Below, piece by piece: positions 46,181 through 56,984 of a stretch of 64,000 nt of DNA. The position numbers were made by a program, and so were the translations under genes. Each line of letters begins with the position of its first letter. Position 1 is the first letter of the stretch. The stretch comes from Hyposmocoma kahamanoa. Lineage: Eukaryota; Arthropoda; Insecta; Lepidoptera; Cosmopterigidae. Under the pieces are notes generated by a model, which had not been told where the DNA came from, did no database searches, and was given only the letters and a program-made list of their open reading frames with translations. Where the stretch lies: positions 5,051,800 through 5,115,799 of the forward strand of contig NW_020653200.1 of NCBI RefSeq assembly GCF_003589595.1. Reading direction: 5' to 3'.

Positions 46181-47973
46181 TTAATTTTCATTTGCCTATC
46201 TACTATTTGTTATTTTTTATTTAGGAATCGGCCATCAGGGCCATCAGTTAGTTTCCTAAAGAAGGTGGTCACTGAGGGGATTTTTTTACATTCGTGGAGT
46301 CATAAAGTCACAGTAATTCCTGATCTATAGTTTAATGCTCTTGCAATACATTCAATAAAGTAACAAAATCATGTTTATGTATAATTAAGAATAGGTAATT
46401 AATCCATTAAGAGTGGTTTAAAAAAGTGTGTTGGCCCTAATGATACCCGACCTCCGGTAGGAGACGGCACCTCAAGAAGAAGAAGGCAAAATTAGTGAAT
46501 AAATCCAATCGTGTTATTTTACAAATATTATAAAAATACATGAAAAAGTCTTGAATATGATTTTAGCTCGCGTACCTACTGTCCGAGATTTAGATGTTTT
46601 AAGTATTGAATTATCATCATTGTTAGTTATGTGACAAAAGAATGTATAAAGCCTATACCAAGTTTGATAGCACAGGTAGGTGCGGCTTGGAAATCTGACA
46701 CTGTAGGAACTGTGGTAGGAACAATATCTCCAAATATTTCATAAACATATCATATTTTATGTGTTAAAGACCTACATTTAGATTTATTCGTAATGGCGGA
46801 CAGTAGGTCAGAGTCCGTAGCAAAGATTTCAAACTCGTTAAAATATATAATCTTAACATCCTGATACAACCCTACTTCAGGAGTCATGCGTTTTAGATGT
46901 TGATTTAAATCTTATTGTGTGTTACAAGTAAAATTTACCTTCTCAGTAGCTTGGTGCGCACAACGTATCTATATTTAATCTTAGCCCGCAAGTACCTACA
47001 AGTTCATAGAATGCTTAAATGCAAATTCAATGATACTGATATGAGATACTTATTATGGGCAAAATATTTATGACAAGTGTGCAGTACCGGATGAGGGGTT
47101 GTCAGGCAGAAAAACAAACTAGTAATAGTGGTTGACTTCAATTAGTGAGGGGCCCGGCCGTGTGTCACGTACATATTGTCAGAATTAGTAAGTGGCATAA
47201 TTACTGGCACACGTCGCGTGTGTGGGGCAAAGGGCGAGACATTTGAGCCAAGCCACTATATGGCCCAAAATATTTTTGGAGTATCAGGTTAAAAAGGAGC
47301 TGGTGTAAATACAGTCATAGGTAAAAACATTTTGTATATAAAGTTCCTGAAAACAATTACCAATAGGTAGCTGATTTTCCGAGAAATGTTGTGTATTATT
47401 GAAGTCCGATATTTTAGCTGGTTTCTGTATTTATATATAAGTTAACAAAACATTTTAACAAGAAAATTATTTTAATGTCGTAATTTTGCCATGTACCACC
47501 GATACTTTATATATTTATAATATAACCTTATAATTTTTTTACTGAACTATGCGACTTCGTTAACAATTTTCTTCATTGCAAATACACATTCAAAATATCT
47601 TTATGCCATTAGTAAGCAAATTGAAATGAAATTGTGAAATTGATAAAGATCTAGATATTTGCATTCGTAAAGGCACATATTCCCTTGAGATAGGATGGAT
47701 GTACCTATGGTTGACCAGCCCGCAGTAGTTATATCATCTAGCAAATATCATCTACCATTACATTTTTGCTAAAATAGGAGCAAACACACGTCGATGACGT
47801 GTTAAAATTTCCAAGGTTCGCTAGTTTGCTTTGCAGACGCCATTGGAGTTAGAAATGCGTGTGGCCAGATATAGAAAAAAAACTATAGTATATTGAAACC
47901 ACGTTATTTGATTTGTTTATTTTTCATTTCAACCGAATGTAATGCAAATGTTTTTTAAAAGGATAAATATCAA
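46181..47973. other. No recognised gene
   Basis: A/T-rich intergenic sequence. No frame with a motif, no inverted-repeat pair and no SINE body was seen. Confidence 0.4.
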
Positions 47974-48085
47974 TAATAATAATAATAATAACGTACACAC
48001 TCGTCGTAGCCCGCCCTAGAGCAGGGTAAACTCTGGGTCGCGGTGCCATATAGACACACATAACATAGACAACCACAAATTAAGA
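47974..48085 (-). mobile_element. SINE, truncated copy
   Basis: Begins with aat repeats (the tail on the minus strand) and runs through the complement of the SINE body to accacaaatta. It lacks the tRNA head. Confidence 0.75.
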
Positions 48086-48089
48086 AGAC

Positions 48090-48450
48090 ATAAATATAAC
48101 GAAGAAGACGTATTTAAGGCACTTGATGAAATTAATTCTGTTGGCAAAATAAGGGAAATTTGTCGTAAGTATGCATTGACTTACAAATAAATGGACGACG
48201 GGTCTAATACAAAAACCACGAAAAAAATGTCCCAAGTCAACCTATTCGAAATTTAAATTGTAATGTCATCGCAGTATCGCGCTGTCAGTCGAACAAATGA
48301 AGACTAAAGCGGAGTTTGGCGCTCTGTATATGATTTTAGCGCCTTACAAGTGCGGACACTTTTTAGCACGGACCCGACGTCCATATAATTGTAAGTCAAT
48401 GTAAGTATGACATCCATTATTCCAACATTGTCATATGGGATCACCAACAA
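48090..48450 (+). pseudogene. Pogo/psq-type HTH fragment interrupted by a MITE
   Basis: A short frame reads KYNEEDVFKALDEI and GKIREICRKY (48093-48172), the N-terminal helix-turn-helix pattern of pogo/Tigger transposases and psq domains. The reading is cut by the MITE at 48174-48401. After one 8-bp duplication is removed it continues DIHYSNIVIWDH. No DDE domain was found nearby. Confidence 0.6.
48174..48401. mobile_element. 228-bp MITE with 8-bp TSD
   Basis: Inverted ends start CATTGACTTACAA and are related over about 31 bp (through ggacg-a/t-cgggtc). Flanks are exact 8-bp repeats taagtatg (48166-48173, 48402-48409). It is the reverse-orientation relative of 61392-61672. Confidence 0.9.
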
Positions 48451-49155
48451 TTTTAGCAACAATTTTAGAAATAATGTGCACAAATCGGAATATGTGCTAA
48501 CGAAGTGATGTAAGAGTCCAGTGGTTTGCTAGTTTCATGAAGCGACACCCAGATACAGTGCACAAACAAGCGGAGTCGATACATTCGCCGCCGATCAAAA
48601 TTACCGATAGAATAGAAAACGGTGTCGCGGTATTGTTTGAGACAACCACCACCACTACCGCCACCAACCACGTCATTCAAATGGCCTTATAAAGAAGACC
48701 CAATATGGCATAGGAATGAGTCTACAATAGTGGAGTTTAAGATCCTGATGATGTACATAATACGGACTCGTTCCAAGCTAAAGAGATGAACAAGTATCTG
48801 CTGTGGGGTCTATGGGTAAGTAATTCAAAATAAAGGAAAGCTGATTGCTTAATTATATTTTGTGTAGGCAATTATTAGTGTAGGCGATTTTGGTACCTTT
48901 CGTCTGATTCAGCTTATAAAAGATTAATATTCTAAGTTTTATGAAAACAAGTATGTGTAGAGATTTTATAGGTCAATGAGTTATCACAAATATTTAGAAT
49001 TGGTCTCTAGTATGAATATTAATCCCAAAACCCTCGCCTGAGAAGAGACCCGTACTCAGCAATGGGACGTAGAGTTGAGTTGGTGATGATGATGAATATA
49101 AATATATATGTAGATGGTCTTAATTAAGTTCTTAAAACTATGGTTTAAAGCTTAC
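48451..49155. other. No recognised gene
   Basis: A minus-strand frame at 48465-48680 with a Gly-rich start has no family match that I can see. Confidence 0.4.
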
Positions 49156-49159
49156 TGTC

Positions 49160-49345
49160 AGGTGTTCTACAAGTACGCGCTGTGGATCAACCACACGCAG
49201 CGGACCCTCGGCGCGCTGCGGATTCTGTACAAAAATGCCTTTAGAGTGTTGCTGGGGCTGCGCCACAGACATATCTAGATATGTGTCAGTGTATCAGATT
49301 CTGCAGCGTGTCAGGCATGTTTGCGCAGGTGGTTTTAATGCCATC
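49160..49345 (+). pseudogene. Fragment of LINE reverse transcriptase C-terminus
   Basis: Reads FYKYALWINHTQRTLGALRI and LYKNAFRVLLGLRHRHI, stop, then after a shift RFCSVSGMFAQ. This is the region after the reverse transcriptase core in lepidopteran LINE polyproteins. It is G/C-rich compared with its surroundings and about 60 codons remain. Confidence 0.6.
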
Positions 49346-49564
49346 ATGCGAAATCAATTTTATATTAAGTACTTATTTTGAATATTGTGATATCTCGATT
49401 TTGAAAATTTTAATGTACACGTCATATACAATACACCATAAATTCACCATACAGACAATTATTACTAATATAGTATAAGGTTGCTTACTAACAAACTATG
49501 GACCTATAGACACCATAGGTTAAATTAAAAGATTTTTATTTTCAGACGCCACACCAAATTTGTT

Positions 49565-49725
49565 TATTATAACAGCTGTTGCAGTGACACTCAGAGCTTA
49601 AAATCGCAAGATCTGAAGGGTACTTGAAACTGCGCCCGTCACCCTGAGACATAAGTTGACAAGTCCCATGTGCCTGTAATTTCACCAGCACTCCAACCCT
49701 TCAAAACCGGAACACAATAATGCTG
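49565..49725 (+). repeat. Dispersed repeat family A, copy 3
   Basis: Contains gcagtgacactcagagctt, ctgcgcccgtcaccctgaga and catgtgcctgtaatttcacc. Confidence 0.75.
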
Positions 49726-49784
49726 ACATAGTACATAATATGATATAATACATAAAATAGACGGGTATTTCTGTCAAAGTACAT

Positions 49785-49975
49785 CTACTACTCATTGTGT
49801 GTTTTTAACAAAAGTGTCGACGAAAGTGTGTTTGCTCACCTTATGAAACAAAGCAAATTCCTCATTTTAAATCTGGTCATACTCGAATATTCGCTTAGTA
49901 AAATGTTTGAAAAAAGTGCACATTTTTACAATAACAATTTAATGTCTTTTAAGTATATAAACAATTTAGCAGTAG
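49785..49975 (+). pseudogene. CR1-like LINE reverse transcriptase fragment
   Basis: Reads CVFNKSVDESVFAHLMKQSK and, after a gap, LSKMFEKS and AHFYNNNLMS. This aligns with CVFNKCVDDGVFPDLMKQSK and CAHFYSNNLMS in the LINE at 27231-30109, so it is a decayed member of the same family. Confidence 0.75.
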
Positions 49976-50270
49976 AGCTCCTTGTGAAAGAGTTAATCCA
50001 GAGAAGTACTGCTACCTTACGTATTTCTGCCGCCAAGCAGTAATGTTAAAATGCTGCGTTCCGGTTTCGAAGGGCAAGGGTGCTGGTAAAATTGCAGGCG
50101 CATGGGACTTGTTAACTTATGTCTCAGGGTGTCGGGCGCAGTGGCAGTGCACCTTAGATATTTTTGATCTAAAGCCTTGAGTAGCACTGCAACTGTTATG
50201 GACAGGCGTGTCGCTTACCACCAAGAGCACGACTTGCTCGTCCGTCATTTAGTATTATAAAAAATTTATA
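49976..50270 (-). repeat. Dispersed repeat family A, copy 4
   Basis: The complement contains gacgagcaagtcgtgctct, ggtaagcgacacgcctgtcc, gttgcagtgctactca and cattactgcttggcggcag. Copies 3 and 4 face each other around the LINE fragment. Confidence 0.8.
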
Positions 50271-50345
50271 AATAAAACATTTTCACGCCCAAACCGCTGA
50301 ACCAATAAGTACTGATGAATTTTGGTAGGTATATATGACCTACGA

Positions 50346-50572
50346 AAATAATAATAATAATAATAATAACGCTCACACTCAACATAGCCCCGCACTAGGG
50401 AAACCCTGTGTCGCGGGTGCCATGGACACACACACATAGACAACCACAAATTACACCCAAACTCACGAGAGAAATAAATGTAGGCCATACAAATATTTCT
50501 CCCGGCCCGGGAATCGAACCTGGGACCTCTGCGTGGCAGTCCGGCATGGTAACCGTTCGGCCACGGAGGCAG
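50346..50572 (-). mobile_element. tRNA-derived SINE, full-length
   Basis: On the minus strand it starts gcctccgtggccgaacgg with an A box (tggccgaacgg, 50553-50563) and a B box (ggttcgattcc, 50510-50520), as in tRNA promoters for RNA polymerase III. A body and a tta-repeat tail (50347-50369) follow. It shares its body with the copies at 24010, 47974 and 55915. Confidence 0.88.
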
Positions 50573-53500
50573 TTAGGACATAGATAGGCTACGATTTGTC
50601 ACAAAAATCTTAAAGACGGTGTAATTAGGGATGAAAGTTTGTACGGAGAGCCGATAAAATTATGAAAATGTATATAGTACAATAGGCCACACGAAGTACT
50701 TATTCTACGCAGATGAAGTCGCGGGCACCAGCTAGTACTCCATAAGTCAGCATACACTTCCCTCGAGTAACCAAAAAAAGTTTTTGAAAAATAAAGCTGA
50801 CGCATCTTAATACAATTACTTATAGAGTCCTATATGCGACGGATGCATGTAACGAATTTTTGCCAATCGGACTTAAAATGAAACAAGAATGTTAATAAAT
50901 GTTTTCTATAGATTTCATAACTTAGGTATCTATATGTAATAGGTATCGTTACTATAGTTTTATAGAATTGTACATCGCAGTTATACTTAGTTAAAACCAT
51001 AGTGAAAACCCCACAATCACATATCTGACGAAGGATATTAGGTACTATTTAGGCACTTATTGTGATATTTGTATGGGTAGACCTCCAAGTTTCATGTAAA
51101 CCATATGAAAATTGCTTAATATTTTAAATCTCGCTACGCGTCGGCACTTTCGCCAAAGTATTCATTTTAATTTAGACTACCTTTTTTACGAAATAATCAC
51201 AGTTACAAATATAAAATAGTTAATTTCGTCGTAATCTTTAGTAACTCTGTAATACCTATTACAAAATTTCATGATGTACATCTGACCACTTTGGTCACGC
51301 AAAAATGCTAAATTCTCAGATCGCACAGCGTCATAGTAGGTAATTCACCAACTTAATACAGAAGAAGTATATCAAAGATTACTTGCGACTTAAAGGTAAT
51401 ATGGATTATATTTACGTTTATAATTTTCCTCTAGAAAAGGCGAATTATAAGTAGTAGATATATTTTATTTTGGTAGATCTTTTAATAATTTTGTCATAAT
51501 ACTACCAAGTTTGTATATTTTCTACCATTTTTTTAAATAATTGACCAATGTACTTACACCTAATAATCCATTAGGTAACAAAGTACCATTCCACCTTTAC
51601 AATTAGGTGTCGAGTCGTTACCGCCGGCTTAGTGTAAGCGACCAAAAACAAATTTTAGAGGAGGGATTTTTTTAATACTTCTACTTATAAATGTGATACT
51701 AAATTAAATTTTAATATATGTATAAGAATGAATTTCGTAAACGACTGTGTAAAAGCTAATTTTTTTTAATCTAAAAAGTATTATTAGGTATCAATAATTT
51801 TGCTACCTCTATCTAAAGGTTTTTGAGGCTTTTAAAGTCAGGGAACACACTATCATCGTCTACTGTTTTAAAAACACGTCCTAAATAATGAGTATCGTTA
51901 CATGCGATTATAAATAATATTAAGCAACAAGTAGCAACACGTTTTTTACCACTTATAGTAAACGATGTAATTGTAATACCTATATATACACGTACTCTTT
52001 GCGTTATCTCTTGGAGTTTCTAAAAGTTTTTATCCCACTTGTTAAAGTGGAGTCGCTTACGTTTTGATTTTTTAATATTAATTCAGCAATGTTACTCTAA
52101 AATATCAAAAACAAAACAGTTGAGCCAACGATAAATTTAGCTATTGCTCTAATTTCTGTTTGGAGTAATTTTGACCGGAAATGTCGATGCGTCCTTGTTT
52201 CTTATAGTTTAAAAATCATTTGCAATAAAAAAAACGCTGTTTAGGTAAAAATGTCGCTTACGATAAGTCGACGGTCATGCCTCGATATATTACCAAAACA
52301 AATCGAAGAGGTTCCTAATAGATATTGCCACATCACCTGTTTATTATTTAATCATAACAAAATCATTATTTATGGACCTTACATATGACAACAAATGTAA
52401 AAAATAGTTGCAAGTAACGTTGTAAACCAAAAAGTGATATCGGTCAATAAATTTAATTGTATATCTAAAAATGTTATTGCCATTAACTTCTTGGTCTATT
52501 GAGCACGCGTAAATTTTTCGCTTGGGATATATTATATATCTAATGGAAAATTAAGTAGGAATTTCTTTCACCACCACATTAATAAGAAAAAATTGACTTG
52601 TTTTGGGAAACTGACAAACAACATTTATTTTTAAATGATGCCGAATATGATTAAATTCTGCATGAACTTAAAAAAATATTAGCATACTTGAAAATGTTAC
52701 TTTTCCTATTTCGTCACTTTTATTTTAACAATGAAAACCGTCTGGTATAAAAGCGCATAGGAAACAATATAACAAATGTCGTATCGCCTTATCACATAAA
52801 AGAAAAAGTAAATAATTATTATGAATATAACTTGTTATTACTACAAAGAAAGTAAGTGTGATAGACTTACTTTTCAAGTAGGAATGTGGAATCCTTGTAT
52901 CCTGCAGGTCCGTCGGTAGCTGAGTGATAATTCAAGGGCTGAAGTGTTGGCTCCAGAGGGTGCTTAAGTGGGCGGGGCGTGTAGCGAGGCGGGTCTACCC
53001 TCAACAGTCTTCGCCCATTGGACGAGAACACGGGGCGTTCCTTGTACCATTATTTCCAGAAACCAGGTCTCTAAACAACATCATTGATAGCCTGAGTCAC
53101 GTCACGTGTTATGCCGTAATTGCTACGGTAGCTAGTCAACGTTTCGAAACGAGCTCGATAGGTAATAATAACTTTCTTCGTAATCATGGACGCGTACCTA
53201 TATCTTAATGTAAAGTCATTTTTCTTGTTAAATTCCTATTCACTTATTTTAAACAACAATAGATAATTGTTTTAGGTTAGGTTTAAGACATTTATTCTCA
53301 ATAAAATTTATAAATAACTCACTTACATGAGAATACAGAGAAACATAATAACAAGTACATTTTTTTATAATATTTTTTTACATACATAATAAATAAATCG
53401 AAAATTGTGCCAGGATAGATTAAAGTGGCGTTCCGTGGTCTCTACCTAGGCGTCCCGTGGGACTAGGGCGTGTGCTTATGTATGTAATAAGCGAAATCGA

Positions 53501-53770
53501 GTCTCATTAAGCCTAGGTAGATAACATTGGCTGATTGTTGAACAACTTTAAGGCTTGTTGACAGTCGCCAATGACTTTGATGATTAGACCTCTAAGCAAT
53601 AGTAATATTTTCATACGCCATCTATCGACCACTTGCTTGTACTTATACAAAGACAAATAAAGATAAGTTGTAAATTAGAATAGAGAAGAGTCATAAGTGT
53701 TTTTTTGCAATCCATACCTACGTTGTTGTTCCCTCGGAGACATTCGAGAATAAACCATCGTAAAAATAAA
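50573..53770. other. No recognised gene
   Basis: About 3.2 kb of mostly A/T-rich sequence. A G/C-richer block at 52905-53185 supports a 94-codon plus-strand frame (52924-53208) without any recognised motif, and looks like a repeat fragment. No splice-compatible exon chain was seen. Confidence 0.4.
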
Positions 53771-53783
53771 CATTACATAATAT

Positions 53784-54083
53784 AGGAAATGAAACTATCT
53801 TTCCCGGATGTAAATCGCGTATGTTTGTTTTTTTCAAACAAACCGACGTTTCGGGCCCTTTACAGGTCCCATGGTCACGGTTGACTGAGGTGGTACAGTC
53901 TTCAACCAGTTATGTCTAATATTGATGCAAACCACCCTATTTTTTTCACTATAGTTACAATAGTTATTAATTAAATACCTTTACGCTATATTAAGTTTCA
54001 CAAATTATTTTATTGAATATATACGCGATTTAAATCCGGAAAAATAGTTTCATTTCCTATGTGTAAAAACCTAAGAACTCGAT
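53784..54083 (-). mobile_element. Possible Penelope-derived element, copy 2 (complete)
   Basis: Runs from aggaaatgaaactatc to ctaagaactcgat between exact 12-bp repeats attacataatat (53772-53783, 54084-54095). About 40-bp inverted repeats: left ends in taaatcgcgta, right begins tacgcgattta and ends with gtttcatttcct, followed by a short unpaired tail. The complement of 53845-53866 reads cctgtaaagggcccgaaacg then tc. The same start, end and motif occur in copy 1. Confidence 0.65.
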
Positions 54084-54318
54084 ATTACATAATATTTTAG
54101 AGCCAAAATCGTTATAGCGTAAATAGTGAAAGTATTAGGTAAATCGTGCAATGATTCGATCGTTACCGTTACATTCTATTAATTAATAACTAATACTTCT
54201 ATTTTCAACTATAAAGGGGAAGTAGAAAAGAGTAGTAAAATTAAAACAAATTCTTTTATTCCTACTAAATTTAATCAATGTAAATATAACGAAATAACTA
54301 ATTTATAAAATCTAAAAT

Positions 54319-54350
54319 ATAACAACAAAGTCATTTGACTTTGTTGTTAT
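54319..54350. repeat. Small palindrome
   Basis: 15-bp arms ataacaacaaagtca and complement around tt. Confidence 0.85.
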
Positions 54351-54600
54351 ATACAAACTGTTGTATGTATACAAACTAAATTTAACACAAATACAAGTTA
54401 AATTAATTAGAAACAACAACTTTTTGTGGCATAAACCCACTCAAAAACACACGCGTAGTCTACCCGTCGCAAAGTCTGAAAGGCGACTGAGCCTGAACGT
54501 AGATAAAGATGGGAAAACTGCTTATTTGTTTAAACGCTATGCTTTTTTTTTAAAGCGTGCTTTTTTAAACGCTTTTTCACTTAAACGCTTTATAGTTTAA

Positions 54601-54770
54601 GGGTCGTATTCTAGAACTCTACTCAATGCTCAAGTCAGGATTGCACTGGAAACACAAGCATTGGAAATACGACCCTAATGGCAGGGACTTGAGTTTGATT
54701 TCGAGTGCTTTAAACCATACTCAAATCCTGACTTGAGCATTGAGTAGAGTTCTAGAATACGACCTTTAAA
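54601..54770. mobile_element. Short TIR element, copy 1 (gggtcgtattctag ends)
   Basis: Inverted ends of about 41 bp start gggtcgtattctagaactct and run through caatgctcaagtcagga. Left flank ttaa and right flank ttaa are compatible with a TTAA target, as used by piggyBac-type elements. Confidence 0.85.
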
Positions 54771-54888
54771 CTACCAAAATCGTTTAGAAAACGTTCGAGT
54801 GCATAGACTTTTATGTTAAAAAAAGGTTGCAACGTTGTGTTGATAGCGAAACGCAAGAGTTGACCACTGAAGGTATTAAGGGTCGTAT

Positions 54889-55046
54889 TCTAGAACTCTA
54901 CTCAATGCTCAAGTCAGGATTTGAGTATGGTTTAAAGCACTCGAAATCATACTCAATTCCCTTCCATTACGGTCGTATTTCCAGTGCTTGAAATCATACT
55001 CAGATCCTGACTTGAGCATTGAGTAGAGTTCTGGAATACGACCCTA
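54889..55046. mobile_element. Short TIR element, copy 2
   Basis: Same 41-bp ends as copy 1, with its interior in the opposite orientation. The left flank is ttaa but the right flank is tacg, so a TTAA duplication is not kept here. The two copies are 118 bases apart. Confidence 0.85.
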
Positions 55047-55446
55047 CGATAAGTAAGTTTTTTTGTAAAGAACTAGTAATATTTTTATTATGACATAACA
55101 TTATTATATTAATATTGTGTTCATTGGCGTTTAAAAGCGTTCAAAAACATAAGTTGTTTAACTCTTGTAGTTGTTAACCGTTGAAATGGAAAAAACTGCT
55201 AATTTTTTTAAGGTTAAAACTTACGTTTAAAATGCGTGCTTGTAAAGTCGCTTTTCACCTAAACGTTTTTTAGTTTGACGCTTAAAAAGTTGTCTAGAAA
55301 AACGATTAAGGGCATAGACTTTATGTTGAAAAACAACACTTACGCTTAAAATGAAAAGCGTGCTTAAGCGCTTATTTTAAAAAGCAGACTTTTTTAAATG
55401 CTTTTCGTTTAAACGCCCACTTTTAAGCGTAGATATTTAGATATTG

Positions 55447-55914
55447 TGCAGAGCTCGCGGGTGGAAAGGAATTATTTTTTTCAAATAATAACACTTAATT
55501 TATGAACTATATAAGTTAAAAAAAAAGTAATCAATACATTCTATCCGAAATTAAATTATCAATTTTTTCGTGTAAAATTTATAAACAACGGATGTTTGCA
55601 TGTAAAGAGAAATTGCTTTTTATTCAATTTGAAGGCGTAACCTTATATTTTATTTCGTAGAAATATGCTTAATAAATTATAATTTTGTTCAATACAATCA
55701 ATTATTTAAAGACTACTAGTTAGTAATCATATTTTTTTTTTGTGATTATTGGACTATTATTATTATCAGAAATTTAATTTAAAAAGTCTAATTCATCATT
55801 TTGTCACCTGTTCCAGCCTTAACATATATACGTATTTATATTAAATCAGAATTTAAAAAAAACAGCTGAACACCTTTTCATGAAATATAGCTAAGAACCA
55901 TTCCGATTATATTA
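55447..55914. other. No recognised gene
   Basis: A/T-rich sequence without frames or repeats that could be named. Confidence 0.4.
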
Positions 55915-56101
55915 AGACTGAAACTGCCACACAAAGGTCTCAGGTTCGATTCCTGGGCTGGGAGAAATATTACTATGGCATGGCCTACATAGTGAGAGTG
56001 GGTGTAATTTGTGGTTGTAGCGTGAGTCCATAGCACCCGCGATACAAAATTTCCCCAGTGCGGGGCTATGAGTGTGTGCTTTATTATTATTAATAAATAA
56101 A
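55915..56101 (+). mobile_element. SINE copy, partial tRNA head
   Basis: Keeps the B box (ggttcgattcc, 55943-55953), the body (gggtgtaatttgtggttgt, gcggggctatgagtgtgtg) and a tta-repeat tail near 56081-56100. The A box is missing or decayed. Confidence 0.85.
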
Positions 56102-56344
56102 AATTCGCTTTCATATCTGTCCATTTGGAGATGCTACGATGCCACAAACAGGCATCGAGATACACAGACAAATTCTCTTTTTGCGCTGGTCGTTAAAACA
56201 ATCATCATAACAAATTCTATGTAAAATTAACAAAAAACTGGCGAAATGGATATCGGTTCCGGATTATTGTTAAGTCATGGATAGTGTCGCCTCATGAAAT
56301 TTCTGACGTATTATTATTATTTTTATTTCTGATCTACACCGCGT

Positions 56345-56410
56345 ATACGTCTATATTAATAGTTTTTCAATCGTTTCGAACTGTACAGGTCTCATGGTCA
56401 CGTCTGTCCG
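56345..56410 (-). repeat. Fragment with the Penelope-like gaaac motif
   Basis: The complement of 56372-56388 reads cctgtacagttcgaaac followed by ga, preceded by cgtgaccatgaga, matching the element at 53784-54083 (cgtgaccatgggacctgt). Confidence 0.5.
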
Positions 56411-56738
56411 TTAATGTAGCAATCGCGAAAACCTAAAAAGTACCTCTCGGTATGTCTTACCTATAGGTAACCTAAGGTAAATTAATAAAAAGGGGAACTT
56501 GGGCTTTCGGTTCTTTTTTTTTGGTGTTGCGTCTCATTTTGATACTTGGCACTTCAAGGTTAATGTTTGTGCCATTGCACGACAAACAACTTAGACGGAC
56601 AAACACGAAAAAAGGGGCTTTGAGATGGCGATGAGTAGAATTTTGTAAAAGGGGATAAAGGAAGCAGGTATGTGGGTATCGTAGTGGTAGGTATGTTGAT
56701 GTTATTACCTACATGAAAATAATATACCTATTGATATA

Positions 56739-56767
56739 CCTCTTTTATTACCGGGTAATAAAAGAGG
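56739..56767. repeat. Small palindrome
   Basis: 13-bp arms cctcttttattac and complement around cgg. Confidence 0.85.
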
Positions 56768-56984
56768 TTAGATACTTGTAAATAACCAGAACATTATAAT
56801 ATTATGCTTAGATATAATAAGAAAGCTAGATTACGCTGGTTCATATTCTATCCAAGTCATGGTTCTCCAAAACGGGGTTTGAAAACTGATAACTGCAGTA
56901 GTTCACATAAATAAGGTTTTGTTAAACCTTCTTGCTTTTTAGTTTTTAAATAATAAACACCCTGGTCTGTTTTATAAGTAAGGT

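Larger units (their letters stand above)
54500..55440. repeat. Region of duplicated aaacgctttt-rich units
   Basis: Units at about 54508-54835 and 55186-55345 share ggaaaa-ctgct-att, gcgtgctt, acttaaacgcttt/acctaaacgtttt, tagttt, tcgtttagaaaa-like and catagactttatgtt blocks. The motif aaacgc/gcgttt recurs many times. Two TIR elements are inserted within. Confidence 0.7.

Noticed and set aside
52924..53208. 94-codon plus-strand frame in G/C-richer DNA
   Set aside because: Basic, low-complexity translation without motif. The base composition suggests a repeat fragment rather than an exon.
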